Source: Nematostella vectensis (lineage: Eukaryota > Cnidaria > Anthozoa > Actiniaria > Edwardsiidae). Taken from it: 64,000 bases of DNA. Positions within the stretch are counted from its first letter, which is position 1, and every line of letters starts with the position of its first letter. A program made the position numbers and the translations under genes. The notes beneath the pieces are model-generated. The model searched no databases and was not told the DNA's origin. It saw only the letters and a program-made list of their open reading frames with translations. Where the stretch lies: positions 10,186,139 through 10,250,138 of the forward strand of contig NC_064039.1 of assembly GCF_932526225.1 (NCBI RefSeq), written 5' to 3'. Below are positions 34,050 to 47,412 of the stretch, piece after piece.

Positions 34050-36058
34050 TCACAGTGACTTGATCATGTAGCCTATGTGATTGGCTAGCTTTATCAGCAT
34101 TTCTTTCATGTCCTGCAATATTCCTGTGTTTCTGACAATACACAGCATTACATGACCCATGTTGTCTGTACTGTCACTGGTTGACCTTTCAGTTTCCATC
34201 CCCTACAAAGATGCATGCAATTACACTTGGGTTAGAGTATTGAACAGTATATAAGAAGGGTGGGTGTGTGTGTGTGGGGGGGAATGGGGGGGGGGGAGGT
34301 GGGAGGGGTGTGTGTGGAGGGGAGGGAGGGGGTGGAAGGGCCAAAAGCCAAGAGACAGGACCTATTATTGGGAATTTTTCTTCATATACAAAAACATATA
34401 TAAATTCATATTCTATTGCAGTGTTTGTATCGATTGCTAGAATATATATTATTAATACTAGAATTAAGGCCCTGCATAAAGCAGAGCCTCACGATTATTG
34501 TCCTGTTTATGTACAATAGTTAAAAAAGAAATTGGTTCAAGAGCTGGTTATAAACTTTGTTACTTCCATAAGTTGCTATACTATCCATAAATTCCCTCTA
34601 AAGAGAGGTTTGTATAAGTATAAGATAAAGAAAGTGAAGACCTTAGGCATATATAATTTTATATAATTTTCTATATGATCAAACTAATGGATTGTGTAAC
34701 TAGTATAAAGTAAATAAAAAAAGTCATATATCTTTCTCTAGAATTTTCCATATAAATCTAATAAAATGGAAGTGTAGCAAGTTTTGTTTAATATTTCTAT
34801 GATAAAGGTAAATTAAAGAAAGATCTTGTTTACTCACCAGGAAGCTTTTTGTTTCCTCGTCCAAAGCTTGTTCCAGTCCTCTAAAAGCAGGCATTCGCTG
34901 GGGCTCAATGCTGTTCGACAATAACTGTTAAAGCAAAAGAGAATACACATCAGCATAGATAGGGAAAGTTATTTATAACAAACTATCCTTACCAGCCTCC
35001 CCCCTCCCCCCAAAAATAATCCAAATCAACTTACCGTTTTCTTGATTGCTATTGTCGTGTTCTCAAGGTTCCGCCTGAGTAAAATGCTTTGATCCAGCAG
35101 ATTAATGTCATGTAAGCTCGAGGCAGTTTCTGACACAAGTTTTATGGCAGCGTTAAATCGCGCCAAAAGAAACCGATCGCTCTCTAGAATATCTGCATTC
35201 GTCGGCTGAAATATGAAAATGAGCACCTTTTAACAACATTTCAAGCATTAAATACATTTATTCCGGAAATATATCAATGAAATGGTAAGATAAGAGCCTT
35301 ATTAAGAATTTAGGGGCTTTCGCGAAAAGGTTTTTCTTTTTACACGTGGAATTTTGAGAATAGAGGATTTTTTACAAACTAGATCTACACAGTTGAAAGT
35401 CCCAAGTCTGCACATCATATTTGTTCGATGAACAGGGAAAACTGGCAATTGTTCTATATATTGATCTATTCGTATGTGACCTTAAATTTAAAAAAAAATC
35501 ACTTACATTTTCATGGGCAGGCGATGCCAAAGCGAAGGTTAAGTCCCGCACATCGCTTGGCGACAGACCTCTTGCCTCTAGCTGGTTTCTCACAAGCTCT
35601 AGCTGATTTTCCTATAGAGTGGAAAGACATCAATGTCAGGAATTAAAATCCAATTACAAGAATTATTTGTAGCAAATAAATCATTAGCCTACACTAAGTG
35701 AAAAATGAAAAATCACAGTTAAGTACAAAATAAATGATATACGACTGCTGCAATTGTACTACACAGGTAGGGTCAGATCTACTATCTTCCTATCTGTCTA
35801 TAGTTTTACCTCTTCAGTCAGTACTAAATAAATATGAACAGGAAATTGTATAAAGCGGTCTTCAATGCCCCCGCATTCAAGTCGATTCAGTAGTCTTTCA
35901 CCCACCTGCATTATTTGACATGCATTAGCCGATCGGTTTAATTCCTCCAGTAACTGATGGAATCTCTCCCTTTGCTTTTTAGTCAAGGCAATATCTTCTT
36001 CATGGATGCCCAGCATTTTGACTTTGTTTTCAATGTTAACAGTTCCTCGTTTGTCCAT
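34050..36058 (-). CDS. Unrecognised 254-residue protein, five exons, copy A
   Basis: Minus-strand gene with exons 36,058-35,810, 35,611-35,507, 35,205-35,035, 34,924-34,838 and 34,202-34,050 (stop TGA). All introns are phase 0 with GT-AG ends, giving 83+35+57+29+50 codons. It starts MDKRGTVNIENKVKML. The protein is charged, leucine-rich and looks mostly helical (LTKKQRERFHQLLEELNR; ESDRFLLARFNAAIKLVS), with no signal peptide or membrane segment. I do not recognise the family; a small coiled-coil structural or complex subunit would fit, but that is only a guess. It lies tail to tail with the GPCR. Each exon is exactly in frame here, whereas copy B has three exon indels, so copy A is the plausible functional gene. 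Confidence 0.72.
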
Positions 36059-39030
36059 ACACCAACAATGCCTGGTGTAATATAGCGAGAAAAGGGAAAA
36101 TACCCTGTTTCTATTTTTAGCACTTGACAGCTATTCGACATGTGCTTTTTACCCGTTTTCAGAAGGTAGTCAGTTCGTTGCATCCTGTTAAATATAATTT
36201 TCCTGGAATACGTTATTAGAGGGGAATGGGAAATTCCCGGGTAGATAGAATAACAAACGTTATCACATGTAACACCCGGCAAATAATTTAAATTGTACCT
36301 AAATAAATTACTTTTGTATTAAAAATCGTAATCCCTGTAGGTCCTTTTATCGCAAATGTCCTGATCTCTTTGTACAATCTCAACAGAATGCAAAACAAGC
36401 ATTTCTCCGAAAGAGCGGAAGTGATTCTTTAGATTGTGTGATGCGTTACAAAAGCTAGGGGTTATCCCGTTAGTTAGATTATCCACAAGATGTAAGCTCA
36501 TATTATTGTTCCAAATCCTACATATTACTACTTGATTATATACAATCAAGTTACTGTTAAATACAATCAAGTTACTGTTAAATATTGATTAAATTTTTGA
36601 TATCGCTTCACTGGAAATAATAAATTGAAATTTAGTATAAAGCAAAGTTGTGCAATAAACGCGTGACCTTCTGTAACCATAATACTTGAACAAATTTCGC
36701 TTCCCCAAGCGGAAGTGATTTGCCACGGCTGATTTAAGTGGAATACTTCCGTACCCCACGCCTTGTTAAGAATGTTCTTTTCCCTTTACTTATTTTGCTA
36801 AATAAAAAAAAATACATACTACGTCGACAACAGAAACTTGATAAACAGCAAAACTGCACGAAGAACGAATACTCAGCCATGGGAACCGTCGTAAAGATAT
36901 CTTTCGGACTGTCAGACATATTTAGCTTTCGGGGAAAATACTTGATATAAGCTGAGGTGTGAGATTATGCAAGGTAAACAGTAAAAATTTGAATTGCCTT
37001 ATTCTGCATAATTCGCGAATTTAATATTGACAATGGCTCGTGGAAACAAAATCACTTTTAGATCACTGTAACAATGGCAATTCAGCGCCCGCAAAGGTAC
37101 AGCCTGTCTTTTTTATTATTGATAAAACGAGAAAAGAAGTAAATTTGAACTTCGTTCGCGAAATTAAATCCCACACAAATTATACAAATTAAAATCCCGT
37201 GCATACACCAGGGGGATCTAGTCTTTGCCAAGGCGGCGGGATTGCCCCAAAGAATTTCGTCATTATTTTACCTCTGTAACGATTTTGGAATGAACAGACA
37301 CAATGAAAACAATTAAAAAGCCCAAGGGGGATTGGGGGGGGGGGGGGGGGGGTGTGGTAAATCCCCTTTTTCATTCATTTTTCATTTTATTTGTTTGCTA
37401 CACGTAATTACAAATATTTACATGTATTTATAAAGCTAAAATCTGGGTGTGGCGAGGAGTCCCCTAGAAACCATCAGGCTTTTGTGGGTAGCTCCTCCCC
37501 TAGGACCGGTCTTCGTACACAAATTTAAGACTCGCGAAATGTGCTAAGGAAATTTTCGTGGAATTTAAGATGCGCGGAAATAAAGAAGAATAAGGTATTC
37601 CTGTAAGCGCTTGCACGCGACTGTGATCTCCTTAAATTCATTCAGTTATGGAAGCTAAAATTTCCAAGGGCACGTGAAAACCTCTACCTCTTAATTAAAG
37701 GGGGTGAGGCGTGGACTAAGTAGTCTACAACAAAGGTCTCGAGAATTGTGCTCTAGGGGAGCACAATACAGAGACACCATTCCTCCATCATTACGGTGCT
37801 ACGGTAAGACAACAAGACAGAGGTGGTGCCAGTGGGACGAGAACTGGTTATCGAGAGACTTTTATGATTTCGAATAACGCTGATAGGACGGCAGTACTCG
37901 AAATCCGATAAAGATAAATCACTTTAACGGAACTAGAGTTGTTCCATGCATTGAGATTCGCACATATTTAGTCACCAACGAGGAAAAAAATAATGCCATG
38001 CCCGGCGGGGGTTCCTTATCGTTTGCCACTAGTAACTTGTTTACGCTAGCTGTGGCCATGCGGTTAACGATTCCTATTTGTTCTGAAGCTTGTAATCAAA
38101 CTTCAGTAGCGGAACTTGTTATCCAGAGTTTCCGTCACTAAGTTCTGCCTGAAACCTGCCTGCCTGAGTACTGGAGAACAACAATCCTCGAGTGATTAAG
38201 ACGAAGCAATGGTTAAAGGGAATAGAAAAGGTATGCGAAAATAAGATTCAAATTCCCTCCCTCCTCCGCTCAAGTTGAGATCGCCTACAAGGGTGTACCA
38301 AACAGCTAATAAATGTATACTCCTTATTCCGAGTGGAGAATTCTATTTTGTTTATCCCAACCCATGCTTTTATCCAAGCATGTGTTGTTATAAACGGTCA
38401 ATGAATGGATCAAATCGTAGTGCTTTGGGCATGCTTGGATATACTTTATCTGTGAAATAATAACAAAGTAATTGGAAACTATATCCATAAAATTAGATAT
38501 AGTAACAGTAATTAGACATAGAGTAAGGCCAAGGTACTCTATTCGCATCTATCTTTTTCTATCGTATTTTGTATCTAGGCAATAAAATTTTCTTATTTTT
38601 TTTTTTCCTAAGCGAAAAAAAAATAGTCCCTCCGCTTTGGCCGTGTGTTTTTAGAACACCAACAGCTTTGTTTATTTGATGCTTTCCGAAAACGATGTCT
38701 TCTGATTAGATCAGGGATGAATTATTAATTATTTTGGGTTATCAATCGCAAACGAAAGCGTAACACTTAATCCGAAATACCTATGGATCATGTCATCTCT
38801 ATGCAGTTTCGAGAGTTTCGATTAAAGAAATTCTACGGATGGGTAGGTAAGGGTACCTTGTTTGGTTATCATAACTTCTATTTACGCTATTATACCTACT
38901 TATTTGGTGTGTTCTAGCTTAAGCAAACGGAACGCTCTATTTTTCGATTTCAAAATACTCTTTATATATTTCCCTACAACGGGAGTTCTTCATTAATGCT
39001 GTTTTCGTTTTCGTGTTGTATTAACCAGGA
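36059..39030. other. Intergenic, no gene seen (copy A)
   Basis: Includes the 5' flank of the 254-residue gene, a G17 run at about 37,337, and at 37,876-37,881 the AACGCT that is an uninterrupted target site for the small TIR element in copy B. No coding exon could be supported. Confidence 0.5.
37876..37881. other. Unoccupied target site of the small TIR element
   Basis: CGAATAACGCTGATAGGACG is continuous here. In copy B AACGCT is doubled and encloses a 257-bp insertion. Confidence 0.9.
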
Positions 39031-39206
39031 GATGAGAGGTGATTACAGCGAAGGAATAGCAGTGGGATCGTAGCGTCTTCATGGTAACTGATGATTACAG
39101 CGAAACAAAAGCAGTGAGAACGTAGCGTCTTCATGATAACTGATGAGAGATGATTTAACAGCGAAGGAATAGCATCGGGAACGTAGCGTCTCCATGGTAA
39201 CTGTTC
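39031..39206. repeat. Three-unit VNTR (~65 bp), copy A
   Basis: Units contain GATTACAGCGAAGGAATAGC, AACGTAGCGTCTTCATGGTA and ACTGATGA. Copy A has three units; copy B has two at about 60,993-61,115. Confidence 0.85.
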
Positions 39207-39769
39207 GCTGCAAGGTAGAACCCCCTCTACTCCCCAGGGGAGGGAGGACTCCCATAAAAACAGGGAGTGATTATTAGCAAAATCACTTAGGTGTGGTCAA
39301 GAGCAATTGTTACCCCTAATAGATAGCAGATTGAGTGTGGCAAGTTTACAATAATTTTGTTACGAACCTTAAAGACACTGCCATCGACTTTTGAGTCCGG
39401 TTGTTATTTGATAGGATGATCCGTTAGTGTGAAACCTTCTGAAGGATAGAAGAATCGGAAGAAAATCGTTGAACACTCCCCTAGGGGATAGCAGTTTGTA
39501 GAATTATTTACCGTAAGATAGGACGACCATCCCCGTCTAACGCAGAATCCCGCCACCCCCGAAGGTAGACCACTTTCCATTATCAGGGAGGTTTGTCGGG
39601 AGGTTAGACTTTTAAGACAAAATACAAGATAGTTTTAGGATTTTTAGGATCAGGGGGGGGGGGGAGGGGCGGATTTAGAGCCACAATTTGGGATTAAAGA
39701 CAATAGGGGGCTCCTGCGTTACAAATGCTCTTGATTGTTAACGCATAACACCTCCAGCCCCCCCACCTC

Positions 39770-40030
39770 TTTGTCAGCAATTAGTTCTTGTTAATAAAAC
39801 TTTCAAAAAGACATACGATTTTGAGAAAAACCCTTCTAACATTCACAATCTCAACCACCCAAAAGCTCTCACCCGCCTGAGAATTAGTAATCATAAACTT
39901 GAAATCGAGACTGCGCGCTACCAGAAGCCCTATAGAAAGCCTGAGGACTGAATTTGTTCTCAGTGTAACTCAGGGGAGGTCGAAGACGAGTTCCACTTCC
40001 TGATTAAATGTAAGCGACATGAGATAGATG
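39770..40030 (+). mobile_element. Relic of a retrotransposon C-terminus, copy A
   Basis: Translates as LRISNHKLEIETARYQKPY, RKPED, stop (TGA), then ICSQCNSGEVEDEFHFLIKC, the C-terminal C-x2-C-x8-H-x4-C-type segment that follows the reverse transcriptase in many non-LTR elements. No reverse transcriptase core is present. The copy B counterpart is at 61,712-61,965. Confidence 0.7.
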
Positions 40031-41185
40031 GCAAGAAAACGAGTGCTTGAGGTTTTTTAAAACCTTTTAAAAAAGTTAAAAAAAGTTTAAAGTTAAAAAA
40101 AGTTAAAAGTTTAACTTTTAAAAAAGTTAATGAAGGTAGTGAAAGATAAAATATATATAGATGAAAGCCTCCTTTTTCAGAACCTAATAAATCCGCCTAT
40201 AACAGTGCACAAGGAGGTCGCTAAATTTATATATGACTGTTTTTTAACTAGGGGTGGGTAGTCTAAAAGTAGGTGGACTCTAGTATTACTTGTTTTTGTA
40301 TGTTTGTTAGCGTGACAGCCATGTACTTTTGTGTATAAGCTGCTAATAAACTAAAACTATAACTATATAAAAATGCATATACCACATTTCTAGACATCAT
40401 CACTGAGGACTTGGGTGTGCATCCTCTTGGCATGGATACCAGGCTATGCAAAGTCACGTGAGTCTCCAATACCTTTGCCTAGACTCCAATTTTAAACATA
40501 TCCTTACTCAAACAAATAGGTTTCGTCTCTTTTGGTCACACAACGCAAACCCAGTCACAGAGAAAACGACCAATCGAACATGAATAGTCCTAGTTTCGAA
40601 TTCCATCATGCCGGGTAAAAAGAGGACTTTTATTGGTCGCGTATGCGGAGTTCACGTCTAACTGGAAGTAAATCTTATGTGGTTGAGACCGGCTAGAATC
40701 CCCAGGAGCTAAAAACAAAGCAATGCATAAGCTTATAAATTCTTCATGATTTCGCTGGTATTTGCAAAAAGTTTACCTGAAACCGAGGCACACACTGTAT
40801 TCATGCGTCCTTAGTGCCTGTATCCAGCGGTCACAGTGGAATCCGAAACTGGACTGTTTATTTGTAATTATCGAGGTTATGGATGTCGCATTTCATTATT
40901 GTATTGTTATCTGCCCTATTCACCCATCAATTTGAGTGAATTGCTCCATTATCTACTTACCCCTTTCTTCTTTTACTAACTAAGTATATCGATTACCAGA
41001 GGCATGCTCGCCCGTTACTGTGGTAACAGACTGGACCGGCAACCTTAAATCACCCGAGTTCCCCAATTACTATCCCAACAATATATCGTGTTCATGGGTC
41101 CTTACGGTATCCCCTGGCAACCGCATCGAGGTGACAACCTTCGTTTTATTGGTAAGTAAAGACACTCTCATCTTGGGGGGGGAGG

Positions 41186-41246
41186 GGTGGCCCAATTACT
41201 ATCCCAACCACGTATCGTGTTCATGGGTCCTTACGGTCCTTACCGG
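41186..41246 (+). repeat. Partial copy of the CUB 1 first exon in the following intron (copy A)
   Basis: CCCAATTACTATCCCAACCA, then CGTATCGTGTTCATGGGTCC and TTACGG, repeats exon positions about 41,060-41,110. It lies just after the donor and a G run. Copy B has the same echo at 63,128-63,186, so it predates the duplication. Confidence 0.85.
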
Positions 41247-42093
41247 TGGTGGTTAATGGAAAGAGTATATACGGCTGAATACGTGTATTCGAAAGCAATG
41301 TGAACGTTCATAAGAATGTAACAAGAATTCTGCAGCTTTTGAAACCTGGATTTGTATTTTATTTACGCTTATTTACTTCATACCCATGAAGCACTGCGGG
41401 TTACGATACAGAGATTATCCGGGTGCAACCATATTTGAAATATGTGTAGAAAAAAAGTATGGATAAGATTTTATACACCTCTTTGATATAAGGGTACGCC
41501 CGAGAATGGGCTGTTACCCGCTGTAGCTCATTGGTAAATATCAATGGCTAATAAATGCGCACTTTTGAATTTCCCGCTCTTGTCAACACCAAGTATATCT
41601 ACGATTGATGTTCTATTCTTATTTTTCTTCAGTTGGACTCATATTCTACAGAGGTAGGTATCTATGTCTGTTCTGCCCAGAAACCCTGTAAATCACCGTC
41701 CATGAAAAAGCAGGCGGTGTTTTTAACCAAATGATGCTTTTTTCACGAAATACTCTCTCAATCCCAAAATGATTATAAATATATGTGCATGGTCTTCTTC
41801 CCGTCTTCTACGCTTTTTTATCTTCTATTGATGTTTTGTTAATCGTTCTATAATCCAATTTGATGTGTTCCCTATTAAAGGATCCGAGCTGTCCTGGGGA
41901 CTATCTAGAGGTGCGTCAAGGCGCGTCTAGGGTTTCACCGCTGATCGGTAGATACTGCGGGGGCAGTGTACCACCGCCTTTTGTATCGTCTAGCGAGAAT
42001 CTATTTATGCAGTTCGTCACCGACGCATCGGGGTCCTCCGCCGGTTTATTTTTACAGCATAAAGGTATGAAAGTAACAGGCAATGCAATAGGC

Positions 42094-42349
42094 GACTTGC
42101 GCTAAGAGATCACTTGACCTTTCTGGGTGGCAAATTCAAAACAAAATAATACAAAAAAATCAGAAATGTCTGCGCCCGTCACACCAGCGAACGAAGAAAA
42201 AATAAAATCTTTAAATGAAACTAAACCCTTTCTAAAAAAAAGGAAATCTGCCTTTTTTCGTAACAGCTGAATAAGTTATTTTGCCGCTAAAAGCCTGGGC
42301 GCGCGCTAGGTTGCCACCCAAACAGTCACGTGATCTCTTAGCGTGAGTC
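42094..42349. mobile_element. MITE in the CUB gene intron
   Basis: 256 bp with imperfect inverted ends of about 38 bp: left GACTTGCGCTAAGAGATCAC, then TTGACCTTTCTGGGTGGCAA; right is the inverse of GACTCACGCTAAGAGATCAC, then GTGACTGTTTGGGTGGCAA. No convincing target-site duplication. No coding potential. Confidence 0.75.
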
Positions 42350-45300
42350 CCCTTTTGTGGAAAGGGCTTACCTAATCACCATTTGTTTACCAAAGTAGCC
42401 TCATAGCAGAATATTATGGCCGTGTATCGTTATCATCGTTTGTGCGTGAGAATCTGGTGGTGGCAGCGTAAATAAAGAGCCCCGATGGCTGTCGACACGC
42501 AGCAATCACGACCCCTGAAATATTCAGGTATCCTTTCTCTCAAAGTATTCACTGCAACGGGGCCCAAGCACACTGCTTCTCAAGCGATGAACATATTCAT
42601 TGGAAGTCCCAGTTTTATTACTTTTGTGGCTTCCGATCATTGGTTATTCAGGCTGTTTTGTGCTAAGATGTTGCCCTTCGCGTGGGTCATTTTTTGGCGT
42701 TTCTCGATCATTTCGATGTTCCAGTAGCAAAATTCACTCTCAATAAGTTTCATTATAGTCTGACTGTTTTCAAACCTTGTTCTGATCTTCCCAGGTTTCC
42801 GTTAGATTTCCTGTGGTGCTAAGAGTTGTGACGTCACCGATTCACCATTTCCCCTCACGGCCAACCACAGGAATTCCCCTGATTGTTTTCCATAAACTGT
42901 TGCAGGCGTTTGCAGAGTTCAACTTAATGAGACGTCTGGCACTATCAGCACTCCCAACTACCCACAGTTCTACCCTACCAGTCAAGACTGCCTTTGGTCT
43001 ATCCGGGTAAACTCTTTACTGGAAATAACCCTCAACATCACCACCTTGGACACGAAGCACAATGATAACTGCACCTTTGATTACGTGGAGGTGTACGCTG
43101 GCGTTTCCATGGGAGCGCCTTTGATTGGCAGGCACTGTGGTTTGGCGGAAGGGCTCTCGTATGCCAGGAGAGGGAATTTGAGCGTGCGGTTCGTGTCGGA
43201 TGGAGACCGGGAGAAAATGGGATTCTTGGCTACGTATACGACTCGACGTAAGAACCTTTTGTATTTAGTCTTTTGTATTTATCTCAATTAGTTGAACATG
43301 CAAAATAATCATATGATAAGCGATTTGGTATGGTCATTGCTATCTAAAAAGATAGCTCCATTGACATTTATGACAACAAAATTTAATAATAAAATGGAAA
43401 CGTAATTTAAAGCAAATTGCTGCTGTGAACTGGCTTTTAAAAAGTGACCGTAGAAGCATGATCTGCAACCAAATTTACTTTTGACTCATGAATATTTCAC
43501 GCATGCTATTTCTCATTACCGACAGTGAGTGGTACATGGACAGAATGGTCGCCGTGGACACCGTGCTCCGTCACGTGTCACCAAGGCAACAGCACAAGGT
43601 CCCGGATGTGCACCGATCCGCTTCCGCTAACTGATGAGCCGTACTGGTGCCAAGGTCAGGAAAGCAACAAGACGGAGCAAATAGAAGTCAGAACATGCGT
43701 CGTATCAAACTGCAGTAAGTAAGGTCACAGGTTCTATTTGACGTATCAAGGGTCGGATGGTATGTTTCGGCCATCTTTAAGCAATAGCCATTTAATTGAT
43801 AATGAAATTTAACAGACGTGAAATCTTGATTGCATGTAGAGCTTCATTTTTTCATAACACATAAATCTTTCTAATAAGAAAGATTCTGATAGAAAATGCA
43901 CAATAACGAAAGACCAATTTAGACCGGAATTACAGAAACACCGATGAACAGCATCAGCAAAGGAAACTAAAACAAATAAACAAAGACTAATGAAAAGGCA
44001 AAGGTAATCAACATGTCTCGAGTCTACTTGAAGCAGACCTCCAAATTTGCCCAGAGAAACGCCGTAATGTGACGTCAACGAAAGAGAGGTCGAAAACAGA
44101 CTGTATTCCACAATCCCTTGGGAAGGTTTACCAGATCTCCTCTTCAAACAAGCCAAACAATAATTCAAGTTTATTTTCTTCAGCGCCGGTGGATGGTGGA
44201 TTACGTCCTGGTCTTCCTGGTCAAACTGCTCGTCTAAATGTGGTATCGGGACGCACAACAGGACGCGCAACTGTACGAATCCCGCGCCTGCATTTGGAGG
44301 AAGCAATTGTTCAGGAAATACCATGGAAACGGAGCCGTGCGACAACCTGTGCTCAGGTAATAATCTATTCCTCCTGTCTTCAACCCTAAATTCCCACCTC
44401 TACTCAATCAATACTTGTTTTTAGTAGTGTACTCCGAATAGGAAAAAGCGTGATTTACTCAGATATCATTATAAATTTTAAACATATATACATTTTTTAA
44501 TGTTAAACATCTTTTCTTGCTGTTTCTAGTGAATGGCGGCTACACGGCTTGGTCCAACTGGTCTGCTTGCCCTGTGACCTGTGGAGCAGGCAGTCAAGCG
44601 CGAACAAGGAATTGTTCCAACCCAGTTCCCAAAAATGGGGGCAAAGATTGCACAAGCCTTGGGCCGACTATAGAATTAAAACTATGTAATCGCCCCCTGT
44701 GCCCGGTGCATGGTGGGTATTCGCTCTGGTCGAATTGGACGAAATGTTCAGTAACTTGTGGAAACGGAACCAAATCTCGTTCACGGAATTGCACAAACCC
44801 TGAGCCATTACACGGTGGAAATAACTGCACAAATCTCGGGCCGAAAAGTCAAACAATCAAGTGCAACCTCCAGGCATGTCCAATAAATGGTGGTTACTCT
44901 ACTTGGTCGAATTGGACGAAATGTTCAGTAACTTGTGGGAATGGGACAAAAACTCGTTCAAGGAATTGCACAAACCCTGAGCCATTACACGGTGGAAATA
45001 ACTGCACAAATCTCGGGCCAAACAGTCAAACAATCAAGTGCGACCTCCAGGCATGTCCAATAAATGGTGGTTACTCTCCTTGGTCGAATTGGACGAAATG
45101 TTCAGTAACTTGTGGTAATGGAACAACAACCCGCTCTCGAAATTGTACAAACCCTGAGCCGTTACAAGGTGGAAATAACTGCACAAATCTCGGGCCAAAC
45201 AGTCAAACAATCAAGTGCGACCTCCAGGCATGTCCGATAAATGGTGGTTACTCTTCTTGGTCGAATTGGACGAAATGTTCAGTAACTTGTGGGAATGGAA

Positions 45301-47412
45301 CAAAAACCCGCTCTCGAAATTGCACAAACCCTGACCCGTTATTTGGTGGAAATAACTGCACAAATCTCGGGCCAAACAGTCAAACAATCAAGTGCGACCT
45401 CCAGGCATGTCCAATTAATGGTGGTTACTCTCCTTGGTCGAATTGGACGAAATTAATGGTGGTTACTCTCCTTGGTCAAATTGGACGCAATGTTCAGTAA
45501 CTTTTGGGAATGGAACAAAAACCCGCTCTCGAAATTGCACAAACCCTGAGCCGTTAAACGGTGGAAATAACTGCACAAATCTCGGGCCAAACAATCAAAC
45601 AATCAAGTGCGACCTCCAGGCATGTCCAATTAATGGTGGTTACTCTACTTGGTCGAATTGGACAAAATGTTCAGTAACTTGTGGGAATGGAACAAAAACC
45701 CGCTCTCGAAATTGCACAAACTCTGAGCCGTTACACGGTGGAAATAACTGCACAAATCTTGGGCCAAACAATCAAACAATCAAGTGCGACCTCCAGGCAT
45801 GTCCAATAAATGGTGGTTACACTCCTTGGTCGAATTGGACGAAATGTTCAGTAACTTGTGGGAATGGAACAAAAACCCGCTCTCGAAATTGCACAAACCC
45901 TGACCCGTTATTTGGTGGAAATAACTGCATAAATCTCGGGCCAAACAGTCAAACAATCAAGTGCGACCTCCAGGCATGTCCAATTAATGGTGGTTACTCT
46001 CCTTGGTCAAATTGGACGAAATGTTCAGTAACTTGTGGGAATGGAACAAAAACCCGCTCTCGAAATTGCACAAACCCTGGGCCATTACACGGTGGAAATA
46101 ACTGCACAAATCTCGGGCCAAACAATCAAGTGCGACCTCCCAGCATGCCCGGTCAATGGTGATTACTCTCCCTGGTCAAATTGGACAAAATGTCCAGTAA
46201 CTTGTGGGAATGGAACAAAAACTCGTTCAAGGAATTGCACAAACCCTGAGCCATTACACGGTGGAAATAATTGCACAAATCTCGGGCCAAACAGTCAAAC
46301 AATCAAGTGCGACCTCCAGGCATGTCCAATAAATGGTGGTTACTCTCCTTGGTCAAATTGGACGAAATGTTCAGTAACTTGTGGGAATGGAACAAAAACC
46401 CGCTCTCGAAATTGCACAAACCCTGGGCCATTACACGGTGGAAATAACTGCACAAATCTCGGGCCAAACAATCAAGTGCGACCTCCCAGCATGCCCGGTC
46501 AATGGTGATTACTCTCCCTGGTCAAATTGGACAAAATGTCCAGTAACTTGTGGGAATGGAACAAAAACTCGTTCAAGGAATTGCACAAAAAAAAAAAAAA
46601 AAAAAGAAAACAACAATAATCGATAGAATACTGAAGAATATTGAACTGTTTACATTGAAATGTATATATGTTAAAAAGTATATTGTCAGTTGTATCTGCT
46701 AGCAACCCTTTGTTGAAGCACTTAACTCACAGCACCCTTGCAAAGTTCCGCCAGTTGACACCGAGGCTCAATAAAACGCTGCCTTATCCTATTTTCAAAA
46801 GCAAAAAGGTTCATAGAAGAAAAAAAGGAACGAGTGGAAAAAAGAACGTCCTTAAATAAGGTAAGAAAACCAAGTAAGTGATATATAACCAGATAGCATT
46901 CTTGCAAAAATCGCCGACGGTTTAAAAAATGCGTCATCAGGCAACTTCGGCTGTCGGCCGAGCAGATGGTCTCAGTGTAACAGAACAAATAAGGCCTTTT
47001 GAATATACAAAAAGGCTAGCGGATGAACACCGCCATTCCATATGGGGGGAAAGAATAAAAAGACTTTAATGTTATAATCATTTTTCAAAGTATATTGCGG
47101 TCGTGGAAAAGTAGGCATATCGTTTACTGATGTTCTTTGGATGTTCTCGATCAGTTAAGAGAAACCCCCTATTCTAAAGCCAAAAAGCAATGATTATCCT
47201 ATACGTATCTTGTTTTCCCCCAAGATTGCGTAGCACCAATGATACATTTCTCTCCAACTTTAAAAAGAAACAGAAACTAATTTGAAACTAGCCCTGAACC
47301 CACCTCAGTGTGTCAAATCATTAGCTTTTGCTTTTCGAAATAAAGCATCACGCAACAACTATTTATGATATAAACAGTATGAACACAGATTCTCATCGCC
47401 CTATGACAGGTA

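Larger units (their letters stand above)
29400..46588. repeat. Tandem duplication, copy A (about 17.2 kb)
   Basis: From GAAAACAACAACAATCGATA (29,411) onward the sequence is repeated from 46,609 to the window end with only scattered substitutions and small indels, apart from two clean insertions in copy B. Copy A ends inside the thrombospondin-repeat array, where a run of about 20 A at 46,588-46,607 joins directly to the start of copy B. The GPCR genes differ by only a handful of bases over 981, so the duplication is young or the two copies are alleles. Confidence 0.92.
41000..46588 (+). pseudogene. CUB-CUB-thrombospondin-repeat protein gene, copy A, 3' truncated
   Basis: Extracellular matrix or adhesion type protein. 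Exons: 41,000-41,151, 41,633-41,653 (21-nt microexon LDSYSTE), 41,881-42,064 (together CUB 1, ACSPVTVVTDW to AGLFLQHK); 42,906-43,247 (CUB 2, VCRVQLNETSGTIS); 43,526-43,714 (TSR, WTEWSPWTPCSVTC); 44,184-44,356 (TSR); 44,530-46,588 (about eleven and a half TSRs of 59 residues). Each TSR has WSNWTKCSVTCGNG, keeping the W-x-x-W and C-S-V-T-C-G sites for C-mannose and O-fucose. Breaks: one missing base near 44,201 (VDGG frame to TSWSSW frame), a 38-nt duplication at 45,451-45,489, a TGT to TTT cysteine loss at about 45,502, and an 8-nt deletion at about 46,112 that recurs near 46,460. The array ends in the A tract of the duplication junction. No start exon was confirmed. Copy B is cut by the window end. 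Confidence 0.82.

Noticed and set aside
40883-40936. Signal-peptide-like exon MSHFIIVLLSALFTHQFE before the CUB gene
   Set aside because: The sequence is attractive and conserved in copy B, but its GTGAAT donor is in the wrong phase for the first CUB exon, so the join could not be supported.
44594-44856. Minus-strand open frames under the thrombospondin repeats
   Set aside because: They are shadows of the coding repeats on the opposite strand.
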